Shown piece after piece: positions 18,234-26,377 of a stretch of DNA of 64,000 nucleotides; position 1 is the stretch's first letter, and every line of letters begins with the position of its first letter. The DNA comes from Seleniivibrio woodruffii. GTDB lineage: Bacteria > Chrysiogenota > Deferribacteres > Deferribacterales > Geovibrionaceae. Where the stretch lies: the NCBI RefSeq assembly GCF_029267515.1, contig NZ_JAJUIS010000002.1, forward strand, positions 62,001 through 126,000, given 5' to 3'. The notes beneath the pieces are model-generated. The model worked only from the letters and a program-made list of their open reading frames with translations. It did no database searches and was not told the origin of the DNA. The position numbers and the translations under genes are program-made.

Positions 18234-20116
18234 GTTTCGTTGCCGTCGCAGATTTTTACTCTGTTTCTTCCCGATTCTTTCGCCTTGCAGAGGGATGTAT
18301 CTGCCTTTTTAAATAAGAGATCAGATGTGGCGTTTACAGGCGGCACAGCGCAGCATACTCCTATTGATACCGTTATATAGCCTCCAGTGTCTCCTGTTGT
18401 ATGTTCAATTTTAAGGTTTTCCACATCTTCGCGGATCTGTTCGAAAAATTCTTTTGAGTGTCTCGTGTTCATTTCCGTGCATATAACAGCAAAAGCCTCG
18501 CCGCCGATTCTGAAAGCGAAATCACCGGCACGGTTTAGGGATTTTTTTATTGTAGCAGCGATACTTTTCATAACATTATCTCCGGCAAGGTGCCCGTAAG
18601 AATCGTTGTACGCTTTAAACGCGTCTATATCTATTATTGCAAGCGTCATGAATGAGCGGTTTCTCTGTGCTCTTCTCATTTCCTGTTCGATTATCTGGTT
18701 AAAATACCTTTTATTGTAAAGTCCGGTTTGTTCATCGGTAATGGTAAGCTCTTCGACACGCTTTTTATCAGTTATATCTGTTCTGATGGAGGAATAGCCT
18801 ATGAAATTACCGCTTTCATCAATTTTGGGTACTATGTGTGCGTTAACCCAGAAAGTGCTGCCGTCTTTTCTTATATTTTTTATATCTCCGTTCCATGAAT
18901 TGCCGGACATTATGGTATTCCACATCTGTCTGGACATATTCTGATCCATATCAGGGTGTTTTAATATTGTATGCTGCGCCCCGATAAGTTCGTTTCTTGA
19001 AAACTGAGAAATCTCACAAAGTGCTGTGCTGACCTTAGTTATTACCCCTTTTGCATCAGCTTCCGAGTAAATCACATATTTATCGATTATTTTATGGTTA
19101 TAATTCAGCTCGTCTTTTGCCCTGTTCAGGTCGGAGCTTGTTCTGTGCAGGCTCCCGATATAAGCGTTAAATCCGATGTTAACAACAGTAAGGGTTGCCG
19201 CGGCAATTATAATACTGAACAGAAGGAGTATGAGGACATCATCCTTTATGTCCTCTATACTTTTTGTTACGTCTATGGCAGCAACAAGGGAGGCTATGCT
19301 CTCGTTGCTGTAGTTTTTAAGCTCCATGACAGGCGCAATGAGATATGTCCGTCCTTCGCTTTCATAGGTGATCATTTTCTGTTTTTTAAGGTATTTAAGA
19401 GCTTTAACAAAGAAGTCAGGCGTATCGGTTTTGATATATTCGTTTCCGGCAAGAACCAGTCCGTCCTTATTTCTCAGGATGTTCAGGGAGTCTTTTTTGA
19501 AAACGAAAGCCAGTTTTTTGTCCGTATACATTGTTTCAAGGAGATGGGTGAAATACATCGGGTCAGTGCCCAGTTCCAGACATCCAATATGCTTGTGGTC
19601 GCTATTGTAAACAGGCTGTACGACTCTATAATAAATACCGTTCAGTCCAACCTCTATTCCGCTTTCAGGCAGTTTTTCCTGATTTGATTTGGCTATTATG
19701 TGCCTTATTTTCGAAAGATCGTCGCCATATTGTGCCGGCATATGGACGCGGAGAATGGTGACGGTATTTTCCGTATGGAAATGCATGTTTTTAAAGAAAT
19801 GATTTTCAGCGGCGAAGAGATCGAAATTCTGCTTAACAAGAGTGTAGAGCTTGATTCTGTCTCTTTGTTCTATGGCATTGATAACATCCTGATTTGACAG
19901 AATATTGTCAATTCGTGTGTAGTTCAGTTCGTTAAGGGCGTTCAGTTCGGATTTAAAAAACGCTTTAAGGTGCTCTGCTTCACCTGAGAGTGTGTTTTCC
20001 AGTTTTTGCCTATAACTTACATAGGTTATGAACAGAAAGAGGGCGAATAATAGCGCCATGATTACTGAAAGGCGTATCAGGGTTTTGTTCTTTATGTTCA
20101 GATAACGTTCTGTCAT
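18230..20116 (-). CDS. Cache-PAS-GGDEF membrane signalling protein
   Basis: 628 residues: membrane segment at ~15-33, a periplasmic sensor of about 240 residues that resembles double-Cache domains, a second membrane segment near 290-310, a PAS/PAC domain (about 340-455, HPDMDQNMSRQMW and GYSSIRTDITD), and a GGDEF domain. The active-site motif is GGEAF, not GGDEF/GGEEF; the RAGD inhibitory site is intact. It is probably a diguanylate cyclase or a c-di-GMP sensor; the altered fourth residue leaves activity uncertain. It is monocistronic, between a convergent luxR-type gene and an upstream terminator. Confidence 0.88.
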   Translation of the reverse strand: MTERYLNIKNKTLIRLSVIMALLFALFLFITYVSYRQKLENTLSGEAEHLKAFFKSELNALNELNYTRIDNILSNQDVINAIEQRDRIKLYTLVKQNFDLFAAENHFFKNMHFHTENTVTILRVHMPAQYGDDLSKIRHIIAKSNQEKLPESGIEVGLNGIYYRVVQPVYNSDHKHIGCLELGTDPMYFTHLLETMYTDKKLAFVFKKDSLNILRNKDGLVLAGNEYIKTDTPDFFVKALKYLKKQKMITYESEGRTYLIAPVMELKNYSNESIASLVAAIDVTKSIEDIKDDVLILLLFSIIIAAATLTVVNIGFNAYIGSLHRTSSDLNRAKDELNYNHKIIDKYVIYSEADAKGVITKVSTALCEISQFSRNELIGAQHTILKHPDMDQNMSRQMWNTIMSGNSWNGDIKNIRKDGSTFWVNAHIVPKIDESGNFIGYSSIRTDITDKKRVEELTITDEQTGLYNKRYFNQIIEQEMRRAQRNRSFMTLAIIDIDAFKAYNDSYGHLAGDNVMKSIAATIKKSLNRAGDFAFRIGGEAFAVICTEMNTRHSKEFFEQIREDVENLKIEHTTGDTGGYITVSIGVCCAVPPVNATSDLLFKKADTSLCKAKESGRNRVKICDGNET

Positions 20117-20154
20117 AAAGAATTATACCCTTATTAAAGGGTATATCAAATAAA

Positions 20155-20178
20155 AAAGCCGGACAAATGTCCGGCTTT
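20155..20178 (-). terminator. Terminator of RRM gene 1
   Basis: AAAGCCGGAC / GTCCGGCTTT 10-bp perfect stem with a 4-base loop; the minus strand continues into a T-run. Confidence 0.9.
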
Positions 20179-20203
20179 GAAAACTCAGTATAATGAGTTG
20201 TTA

Positions 20204-20518
20204 TTAGTATCTTCCGCGTCCGCCGCCGAAACCGCCGCGTCCACCGCCGAAACCGCCTCTGCTGTTTCCGCCCTCTTCACGGGGTTTAGCTTCGTTAACA
20301 GTTATGTTTCTGCCGCCGAACTCAGCGCCGTTGAACTGTTCGATAGCTGCTTTTGCTTCGTCGTTGTTAGACATTTCTACGAAGCCGAAGCCTTTTGAGC
20401 GTCCTGTTTCTCTGTCTTTGATGATGCGTGCTGAATCAACAGCGCCAACGCCGCCGAAAAGAGATGTAAGATCGTCTTCAGTTGTTCCGTAGCTAAGGTT
20501 ACCTACATAAATGTTCAT
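20204..20518 (-). CDS. RRM-type glycine-rich RNA-binding protein (copy 1)
   Basis: 104 residues: one RNA recognition motif with RNP2 (IYVGNL) and RNP1 (KGFGFVEM), then a Gly/Arg-rich tail (repeated RGGFGGG). Bacterial and cyanobacterial proteins of this form bind single-stranded RNA and are often cold- or stress-induced. It is the most downstream of three tandem paralogues and has its own promoter, about 205-base leader and terminator. The copies share EDDLxxLFxxVGxVDSARII and DRETGRSKGFGFVEM almost unchanged. Confidence 0.94.
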   Translation of the reverse strand: MNIYVGNLSYGTTEDDLTSLFGGVGAVDSARIIKDRETGRSKGFGFVEMSNNDEAKAAIEQFNGAEFGGRNITVNEAKPREEGGNSRGGFGGGRGGFGGGRGRY

Positions 20519-20724
20519 TGTAAAAATTCCTCATAATATTATTTGTCAAAACTCTCAACTCTGGGATAATACGGTGAGCAATACGGATGCTAAGGAGCCA
20601 AACGCAGGGAACTTATGAACAATTTTTGCGGGTTATATTGAGGTACAACGGCATAAATGATCTAGGTTCTGGTTCAAAATCCGGGTCAGTTTGCTAACAA
20701 CGTTCAACCAAATCTCGGTCTGAC
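20519..20724 (-). promoter_or_regulatory. Long conserved 5' leader of RRM gene 1
   Basis: The 206 bases between the predicted start site and the ATG share ordered blocks with the leader of RRM gene 2: a TGTCAGACCGA element near the 5' end, GGTTG...TTGTTxGCAAA, CCCGGATTTTGAACC, GATCA, and TTTTGACAAATAATAT next to the ribosome site. Spacers between the blocks have diverged, as expected for a structured RNA. The long leader resembles the layout of cold-shock (cspA-type) mRNAs; no sequence identity to those is claimed. Confidence 0.7.
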
Positions 20725-20730
20725 AAACTA

Positions 20731-20758
20731 ACTATACATTGTTAAAAATAAATAGCAA
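20731..20758 (-). promoter_or_regulatory. Promoter of RRM gene 1
   Basis: On the minus strand TTGCTA - 16 bases - TATAGT. The same hexamers, spacing and spacer composition (TTTATTTTTAAC) occur upstream of RRM gene 2. Confidence 0.75.
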
Positions 20759-20794
20759 TAGAAAAAATGGAGGGTTATGAAGAAAATATCAAAA

Positions 20795-20812
20795 GCGGGC
20801 ATTGCTGCCCGC
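20795..20812 (-). terminator. Terminator of RRM gene 2
   Basis: GCGGGC / GCCCGC stem with a 6-base loop followed on the minus strand by TTTT, 24 bases after the gene. Confidence 0.75.
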
Positions 20813-20836
20813 CTGAAATTTGTTTACAGGAGATGA

Positions 20837-21163
20837 TTAATATCTGCCGCGTCCGCCGCCGAAGCCGCCTCTGCTGTTTCCGCCGCGTCCGCCGCCGAAA
20901 CCGCCACGGTTTCCGCCTTCTTCACGGGGTTTTGCTTCGTTAACGGTGATGTTGCGGTTGTCAAGCTCTGTGCCGTTGAATTTTTCAATTGCAGCTTTGC
21001 CTTCGTTGCTGTCGCCCATTTCTACGAAGCCGAAGCCTTTTGAGCGTCCTGTTTCTCTGTCGGAGATGATGCGTGCTGAATCAACGCTTCCAACGCCGCT
21101 GAAAAGTGAAACAAGATCGTCTTCTGTTGTGCCGTAGCTAAGATTTCCTACATAGATGTTCAT
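20837..21163 (-). CDS. RRM-type glycine-rich RNA-binding protein (copy 2)
   Basis: 108 residues with the same RNP2 (IYVGNL) and RNP1 (KGFGFVEM) motifs and a Gly-rich tail a few residues longer than copy 1. Differences cluster in the second half of the RRM (GDSNEGKAAIEKFNGTELDNR). It has its own promoter, about 217-base leader and terminator, so the duplication unit included regulatory DNA. Role as for copy 1: probably an RNA chaperone or mRNA regulator; the target is unknown. Confidence 0.94.
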   Translation of the reverse strand: MNIYVGNLSYGTTEDDLVSLFSGVGSVDSARIISDRETGRSKGFGFVEMGDSNEGKAAIEKFNGTELDNRNITVNEAKPREEGGNRGGFGGGRGGNSRGGFGGGRGRY

Positions 21164-21380
21164 AATGAATCCTCATAAAATATTATTTGTCAAAACTATT
21201 CATGGAACGGTGCGCAAAGAGCGGAGATGTACAGTCTTGTGTACATAGAAACGGTGGAGTGAACAATTTTGCAGATAAATATTGAAGACTCAATAGAAAG
21301 CGGCATATAACTGATCAGGATCCGGTTCAAAATCCGGGATAAATTTGCGAACAACCTGCAACCGATGTATCGGTCTGACA
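21164..21380 (-). promoter_or_regulatory. Long conserved 5' leader of RRM gene 2
   Basis: Homologous to the leader of RRM gene 1. In this copy CCCGG...CCGG around ATTTTGAA forms a clearer inverted repeat, and a GTACA...TGTAC inverted repeat (around 21224-21240) is present that copy 1 lacks. The region between the blocks differs, so the shared blocks stand out. Confidence 0.7.
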
Positions 21381-21386
21381 GGAGTT

Positions 21387-21414
21387 ACTATATATGGTTA
21401 AAAATAAATAGCAA
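21387..21414 (-). promoter_or_regulatory. Promoter of RRM gene 2
   Basis: Minus strand TTGCTA - 16 bases - TATAGT, matching the promoter of RRM gene 1. Confidence 0.75.
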
Positions 21415-21446
21415 GAGAAAAATAAAAAAAATATCAAATAAATAAA

Positions 21447-21470
21447 AAGGCGGACAAAAATGCCCGCCTT
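21447..21470 (-). terminator. Terminator of RRM gene 3
   Basis: AAGGCGG / CCGCCTT 7-bp stem with a 10-base loop; the minus strand continues into TTT. Confidence 0.7.
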
Positions 21471-21493
21471 AACAGCTTTTATCTTTGAAGGAA

Positions 21494-21796
21494 TCAGAAC
21501 CTTCTGTTTCCGCCGCCAAAGCCGCCTCTGGGACCGCGTCCGGCGGGTTTGTCCTCTTTTGGCTTTGCTTCGTTAACAGTGATGTTTCTGCTTCCGAATT
21601 CGGAGCCGTTAAATTTTTCGATTGCTGCTTTCGCCTCAGCGTCGTTGGGCATTTCCACAAAACCGAATCCTTTGGAACGTCCTGTTTCCCTGTCTTTGAT
21701 GATGCGTGCGGAATCCACTGCGCCGACTGTTGAGAAGAGTCCTATAAGGTCTTCTTCTTTTGTCTGATAGCTGATGTTACCTACATAAATGTTCAT
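21494..21796 (-). CDS. RRM-type RNA-binding protein (copy 3)
   Basis: 100 residues: RNP2 IYVGNI, RNP1 KGFGFVEM, with a shorter tail (RGPRGGFGGGNRRF). The ORF track begins at an upstream TTG; the ATG at 21796 has AAAGGG at proper distance and matches the N-terminus of the other copies. Its upstream sequence does not contain the TTGCTA/TATAGT promoter or the long leader of copies 1 and 2, so it is probably regulated differently. Confidence 0.92.
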   Translation of the reverse strand: MNIYVGNISYQTKEEDLIGLFSTVGAVDSARIIKDRETGRSKGFGFVEMPNDAEAKAAIEKFNGSEFGSRNITVNEAKPKEDKPAGRGPRGGFGGGNRRF

Positions 21797-22004
21797 ATAC
21801 AACCCTTTGACCGCATTATGGTCATTTAATGTGATTGCTCAGAATAGCTGAAAATTAATACAAATCAAGTGAAAAGTTATACATTGAAATGGGTTGGGAC
21901 AAAAAACAGTCTGTTTCACATCTTTAACATTGAAAAATCCTGAAGTGCTGTTAATGTAGTGTGGTGCAAAAGAATTTATTAAAGATATTTACGGAGTTTC
22001 AAAT

Positions 22005-23075
22005 ATGTCTGAAAAAACATGGGAACTGAAATGGATGGCCTGGGAGATCACATCAAAATGCAATCTGAAATGTGTCCACTGCCGTTCATCTTCGGGTATT
22101 CATTCCGCCGTTGGCGATTTCACCCTTGAAAAGGCAAAAAAATTTATCGACGAGCTTACTGAGTTTGCTAAACCTGTCGTTGTTCTGACAGGCGGCGAAC
22201 CGCTCATGCGCGAGGATGTGTTCGACATCGCCGCATACGGCACGGAAAAAGGTCTGCGCATGGCTATGGCTACAAACGGGACACTCATTAACGACGAAGT
22301 CTGTGAAAAGATGAAAGCCGCCGGCATCCGCATTGTGTCTCTCAGCCTTGACGGCTCAACTCCTGCCGTACACGACGACTTCCGCCAGCAGGAAGGCTCT
22401 TTTCAGGCTGTAATGGATGCCGCCGCATACTTCCGCAAACACGATATCAAATTCATCATAAACTCATCGTTCGCAAAACGTAACCAGCACGACATCATGG
22501 ACACATACAGACTCGCAAAGTCTCTTAAACCCACCGCATGGTATATGTTCCTCATAGTTCCCACGGGCAGGGGAGAAGAGCTTATGAAAGAACTTATCAG
22601 CAAAGAGGACTATGAAGATATACTAAACTGGCACTACGATATGGAACGCAACGAGGACGAAATTCTTGTCCGCCCCACCTGCGCTCCACAATATTACAGA
22701 ATATGGGCGGACCGCAGCAAAGAGGCTGGGCTGGACAAAAACCGCAGGAACCTTACTTTCGGCACAGGTGGAAGCAAGGGCTGCATAGCCGGACAGACCA
22801 TTGCCCTTGTGAACTCAAAAGGTGATGTGCTTCCCTGCTCATATTTCCCCGTAACTGCGGGCAACGTTTTCGAAAAGCCGTTTAAGGAAATATGGGATAA
22901 CTCCAAACTTATGAATGATATGCGCAGCTTTAAAGACTATGAGGGAAAATGCGGTGTCTGTAAACACCTCGGCGTCTGCGGCGGCTGCCGTGCGAGAGCC
23001 TACGCCGTCACAGGCGACTATATGGCGGAAGAACCCTTCTGCGATTACATACCCGCTAACTATATCTGCAAATAA
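22005..23075 (+). CDS. Radical SAM/SPASM protein, AhbD/NirJ-like (putative heme synthase)
   Basis: 356 residues. The radical SAM motif is CNLKCVHC near residues 19-26, preceded by the WMAWEIT lead typical of AhbC/AhbD/NirJ enzymes; SAM-binding GGEP follows. The C-terminal SPASM-type region has cysteines in [29 protein letters not shown] and FC. AhbD turns iron-coproporphyrin III into heme b in the siroheme-dependent route; NirJ acts in heme d1 synthesis. The overall pattern favours an AhbD-like role, but no other heme gene is here to confirm it. Ribosome site ACGGAG; monocistronic. Confidence 0.75.
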   Translation: MSEKTWELKWMAWEITSKCNLKCVHCRSSSGIHSAVGDFTLEKAKKFIDELTEFAKPVVVLTGGEPLMREDVFDIAAYGTEKGLRMAMATNGTLINDEVCEKMKAAGIRIVSLSLDGSTPAVHDDFRQQEGSFQAVMDAAAYFRKHDIKFIINSSFAKRNQHDIMDTYRLAKSLKPTAWYMFLIVPTGRGEELMKELISKEDYEDILNWHYDMERNEDEILVRPTCAPQYYRIWADRSKEAGLDKNRRNLTFGTGGSKGCIAGQTIALVNSKGDVLPCSYFPVTAGNVFEKPFKEIWDNSKLMNDMRSFKDYEGKCGVCKHLGVCGGCRARAYAVTGDYMAEEPFCDYIPANYICK

Positions 23076-23082
23076 TATTTTC

Positions 23083-23115
23083 TGCGGGTGTTTTATAATT
23101 GATAAAGCACCCGCA
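23083..23115. repeat. Inverted repeat after the radical SAM gene
   Basis: TGCGGGTG ... CACCCGCA arms with inner TTTAT / ATAAA pairing. No T-run follows, so it is a weak terminator candidate or an mRNA-stabilising hairpin. Confidence 0.45.
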
Positions 23116-23182
23116 TCTCTTACCCCGACACCTTTTCACATTACACAGTCTTTTTATCGTCTTATAATGAACATTTACTGTC

Positions 23183-23211
23183 TTGACATGGTACAAATTA
23201 TGTTTTAAAAT
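23183..23211 (+). promoter_or_regulatory. Sigma-70-type promoter for the amidase gene
   Basis: TTGACA (23183-23188), 17-base spacer, TAAAAT (23206-23211), 22 bases before the start codon; the transcript would have a very short leader with AGGGGAG. Confidence 0.75.
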
Positions 23212-23233
23212 CCCGAAGACTTAGGGGAGTCAT

Positions 23234-24019
23234 ATGAAGATAATTTCGCTTCAGTTGCCAGTGAGGCTTTCAGAGGTTGACGAAAACCTGAGAAAGTTTA
23301 AAGACGGGATTTCGCAAGTTATTGATGGTGAAGATTCAATTATCATTCTTCCTGAGATGTGGGCTTGCGGTTTCGACTATCAGCGGCTGGTGGAATTTTC
23401 TGAACAAACGCACTCTGTTATTGACGGAATACAAAGTATTATAAATGATAATACGCTTGTAATCTCATCACTCCCCGAAAGAAATCAAAACAAGGTTTTT
23501 AATACGGTTTATGCGGTGACAAAAAACGGAATCGCTGCAACCTATAGAAAGAACTTCCTTTTTTCTCCCATGAGGGAGGATGAATATATAGACAAAGGCA
23601 GTGGTGTGACCGTCTTTGACTTCAAGGGTATGAAGGTCGGACTGCTTTTGTGCTATGAGGTAAGATTTCCGGAGATGTTCCGTATGACGGCGTTTGCCGG
23701 AGCGGATATAATAACCGTACCCGCTATCTGGCCGCAGATGAAAAAGGAACACTGGCTCACGCTTATGCGTGCGCGCGCCATAGAAAATCAGTGCTATGTC
23801 GCCGGATGCAATACAAACGTCATGATGGGCAAAAAAGATATGCCCTGCGGTTTTTCCGTCGCGTATGACCCCTGGGGCGAACCGATGTTTGAACCCTCCG
23901 AGGAGGAGGGAATCTACACATCTTTTGCCGATGCAGAGGTCGTTAAAGATATCAGGACAAAAATTCCCAGCTTCCTTGATGCAAAGGGATTTTTTACAAT
24001 AAAAGGCATTAACAGTTGA
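23234..24019 (+). CDS. Nitrilase-superfamily carbon-nitrogen hydrolase (omega-amidase-like)
   Basis: 261 residues with the Glu-Lys-Cys triad of the superfamily: LPEMW (E41), YRKNFLF (K) and LLLCYEVRFPE (C). Size and the RFPEMFR / MRARAIENQ blocks are closest to YafV/Nit2 omega-amidases, which hydrolyse alpha-ketoglutaramate or similar amides. It is followed after 25 bases by the CoA-transferase gene and may share its mRNA. Confidence 0.85.
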   Translation: MKIISLQLPVRLSEVDENLRKFKDGISQVIDGEDSIIILPEMWACGFDYQRLVEFSEQTHSVIDGIQSIINDNTLVISSLPERNQNKVFNTVYAVTKNGIAATYRKNFLFSPMREDEYIDKGSGVTVFDFKGMKVGLLLCYEVRFPEMFRMTAFAGADIITVPAIWPQMKKEHWLTLMRARAIENQCYVAGCNTNVMMGKKDMPCGFSVAYDPWGEPMFEPSEEEGIYTSFADAEVVKDIRTKIPSFLDAKGFFTIKGINS

Positions 24020-24044
24020 TAACTACTCAAATATGGAGGAACAA

Positions 24045-25625
24045 ATGTCCGAATTAGAGTCACGCATCAGATGTAAGAGCCTTCTCAGCAAAGTTGTTAA
24101 AGTTGAGGAGACTATCCAGTATTTCAAAGACGGAATGAACCTCGGCTGGTCAGGTTTCACACCTGCCGGTTATCCCAAAGCAGTTCCGATAGCTCTGGCT
24201 GATTATGTTGAAGCTAACAACCTTCAGGGCAAAATGAAATTCAACCTCTTCATCGGCGCATCCGTCGGTGCGGAAACTGAGAACAGATGGGCACAGCTTG
24301 ATATGATAGACCGCAGATGGCCCTATCAGACAGGTAAAGACATCGCTAAAGGAATCAACGAAGGACGCATCCGCATGGGCGACAAACACCTTTCTCTGTT
24401 CGCTCAGGATCTCGGATACGGTTTCTATACAAAAGACACTCCCACAGGCAAACTTGACCTTGCCATCATAGAGGTTTCTGCTATCACAGAAGACGGCGGA
24501 CTTGTTCCCACTTCTTCTTGCGGCGTTATCCCCGAAATACTTATGATATGTGACAGAGTTATCCTTGAGGTCAACACTGGTCAGCCCTCTTTCGAAGGTA
24601 TGCACGATATCATCGTTCCCGGAACACCCCCTAACAGACAAGTGTTCAACATCACAAGAGCTGACAGCCGCATAGGTACAACTTACTGTCCTTGCGACCC
24701 CAGCAAAATCATCGCTATCGTTGAGTCCAAACACCTCGACAAAGGTCGTGCTTTCGCTGAGCAGGACGACACTTCCGAAGCTATCGCAAACCACATCATG
24801 GACTTCTTCCAGTATGAAGTTAAATGCGGCAGACTTCCCAAAAACCTTCTGCCTATCCAGTCTGGCGTTGGCTCAATCGCAAATGCTGTTGTAGGCGGTC
24901 TTGCAAAAGGTCCTTTCAGCAACCTTACAGTTTTCACCGAAGTTCTTCAGGATACAATGCTTGACCTGTTTGATTCCGGTAAACTGGATTGCGCATCTTC
25001 TTGCTCTCTTTCACTCTCAGAGAAAGAAGGTTTCCCCAGATTTTTCGCTGACAAAGAAAAATATGCTCCTAAGATCACCCTTCGTCCTCTGTCAATCTCA
25101 AACGCGCCGGAACCTATCCGCCGTTTAGGTTGCATTGCTATGAATACACCTGTTGAGTTCGACATCTATGCACACGCTAACTCAACACTTGTCGGCGGCA
25201 CAAGAATGATCAACGGTCTTGGCGGTTCTGGCGACTTCCTCAGAAACGCTTTCCTGTCAATCATGCACACACCTTCAACAAGACCCAGCAAAACAGATCC
25301 CCACGGCATTACTTGTGTGGTTCCCAAAGCTCCCCACATTGACCACACTGAACACGATCTTGACGTTCTCGTTACAGAGCAGGGTCTTGCCGACCTTAGA
25401 GGTCTCGCACCTAAAGACAGAGCACAAATGCTCATCGACAAGTGCGTTCACCCCGAATACAAACCGATTATGCAGGAATACTTCGACATGGCGAAGAAAG
25501 AGTGCCTGAGCAGAGGTGTAGGTCACGAGCCTCAGCTTTTCGACAGATGCTTCAAAATGCAGATGAACCTTGCAAAACACGGTACAATGAAGATCACAAA
25601 CTGGGACGTACCGGAAATCGTCTAA
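24045..25625 (+). CDS. Succinyl-CoA:acetate CoA-transferase
   Basis: 526 residues of the acetyl-CoA hydrolase/transferase (Cat1/AarC/YgfH) family. Signatures: WSGFTPAGYPKAVP, GVGSIANAV, and VFTEVLQD with the likely catalytic glutamate; C-terminal VTEQGLADLRG. It moves CoA between succinyl-CoA and acetate, letting acetate enter a TCA cycle without ATP use, as in acetate-oxidising anaerobes. The ORF track adds four residues, but GGAGGA sits 4 bases before the ATG at 24045. Codon use is strongly biased, suggesting high expression. Confidence 0.92.
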   Translation: MSELESRIRCKSLLSKVVKVEETIQYFKDGMNLGWSGFTPAGYPKAVPIALADYVEANNLQGKMKFNLFIGASVGAETENRWAQLDMIDRRWPYQTGKDIAKGINEGRIRMGDKHLSLFAQDLGYGFYTKDTPTGKLDLAIIEVSAITEDGGLVPTSSCGVIPEILMICDRVILEVNTGQPSFEGMHDIIVPGTPPNRQVFNITRADSRIGTTYCPCDPSKIIAIVESKHLDKGRAFAEQDDTSEAIANHIMDFFQYEVKCGRLPKNLLPIQSGVGSIANAVVGGLAKGPFSNLTVFTEVLQDTMLDLFDSGKLDCASSCSLSLSEKEGFPRFFADKEKYAPKITLRPLSISNAPEPIRRLGCIAMNTPVEFDIYAHANSTLVGGTRMINGLGGSGDFLRNAFLSIMHTPSTRPSKTDPHGITCVVPKAPHIDHTEHDLDVLVTEQGLADLRGLAPKDRAQMLIDKCVHPEYKPIMQEYFDMAKKECLSRGVGHEPQLFDRCFKMQMNLAKHGTMKITNWDVPEIV

Positions 25626-25645
25626 TCATCGTTTATACGATTCAA

Positions 25646-25675
25646 AAAGCCCGACCTTTGTGTCGGGCTTTTTTT
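25646..25675 (+). terminator. Terminator of the CoA-transferase gene
   Basis: AAAGCCCGAC / GTCGGGCTTT perfect 10-bp stem, 6-base loop, then a T-run. A-rich on the other side, so it could also work in reverse. Confidence 0.92.
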
Positions 25676-25737
25676 CGTTTAACGGAAATATGAGCCTGCT
25701 TCACCCCATAGGGGTTCGCAGAGACGGGTAGAGGTGA

Positions 25738-25830
25738 ACGTCTTCGCGGGGAGTTCAACGACGCGGCGATCTGATATCTTCAGCATCTTCTATGCGGAGC
25801 AGATTGCTTCGCTCTGTTCGCAAAAACGAC
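25738..25830. repeat. Intergenic imperfect-palindrome repeat, copy 1
   Basis: Two facing arms: GTCTTCGCGGGGA...ACGCGGCGATCTG and CAGATTGCTTCGCTCTGTTCGCAAAAACGAC. It belongs to the widespread GCGAGGAGCG...GACGCGGCAATCT type of intergenic repeat. Two related copies lie at 30.1 and 31.6 kb. Confidence 0.7.
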
Positions 25831-25881
25831 ATAAATTTCGTTAAATGCTCTAATAAATATCCCATTGAAAAATAGTAACTT

Positions 25882-25909
25882 TTGACTATTAATACCGATG
25901 TGGTATTAT
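25882..25909 (+). promoter_or_regulatory. Extended -10 promoter for the Met-rich secreted protein gene
   Basis: TTGACT, 16-base spacer, TATTAT, with TGG directly before the -10 (extended -10 TGn). It lies 17 bases before the start codon. Confidence 0.65.
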
Positions 25910-25926
25910 ATGGCAGAGGTATAAAT

Positions 25927-26376
25927 ATGAATCGTTTAAGAATCGCCGTCGGAGCCATTTCATTCATTCTGGCAGTTTTCTGCCTTACAGCTCCCAGCTT
26001 TGCGGCGGAGAAATTTGTTATAAACTATGACAAAAAACTGGATGTAACTCAGAATCCAGTGACAATAGAGCAGGGAGGATACAAAATTAAAATTGATATG
26101 TCCCGCCCTGCGCGTCCCTTTTCGGAGATAGTTTTCCGTGTGTTCATAGACAAAGGCGGCAAGCCTGTGAGCATTTCGCAGGGGCACATCCTGTTTAATA
26201 TGTCAATGGATATGGGACTTTACAAAGCTAATCTTCAGAAAGCCAATACAGGCTACACCGCAAAGGTGACTCTTCCTAAATGTATCATGGGCGGCAAGAT
26301 ATGGTATGGTAAGCTGTCTTTCGGGCATGAGGGCGGTCAGGTTGAAAAGGTTTTTCTGTTTAATATAAAGGATTGA
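25927..26376 (+). CDS. Secreted/periplasmic protein of unknown function, possibly copper-related
   Basis: 149 residues from the ATG at 25927 (AGAGGT upstream); the ORF track's longer start has no support. Clear signal peptide (RLRIAVGAISFILAVFCL...SFA). The mature part looks like an immunoglobulin-like beta domain as in FixH/YtkA proteins and carries HILFNMSMDMG, a His/Met cluster that could bind Cu(I). Next to a TauE/DsbD-like protein and facing ccoI, so a role in metal supply to the cbb3 oxidase is inferred from context only. Confidence 0.6.
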   Translation: MNRLRIAVGAISFILAVFCLTAPSFAAEKFVINYDKKLDVTQNPVTIEQGGYKIKIDMSRPARPFSEIVFRVFIDKGGKPVSISQGHILFNMSMDMGLYKANLQKANTGYTAKVTLPKCIMGGKIWYGKLSFGHEGGQVEKVFLFNIKD

Positions 26377-26377
26377 C

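Noticed and set aside
20519-20560. TTGACAAATAATAT near the RRM start as a second promoter
   Set aside because: No -10 at 16-18 bases, and the ribosome site would fall inside it; it is a conserved leader block instead.
21301-21345. T-arm-like GGTTCAAAATCC suggesting a tRNA
   Set aside because: No acceptor, D or anticodon arm fits around it on either strand; the same block recurs in the sister RRM leader, so it is part of that leader.
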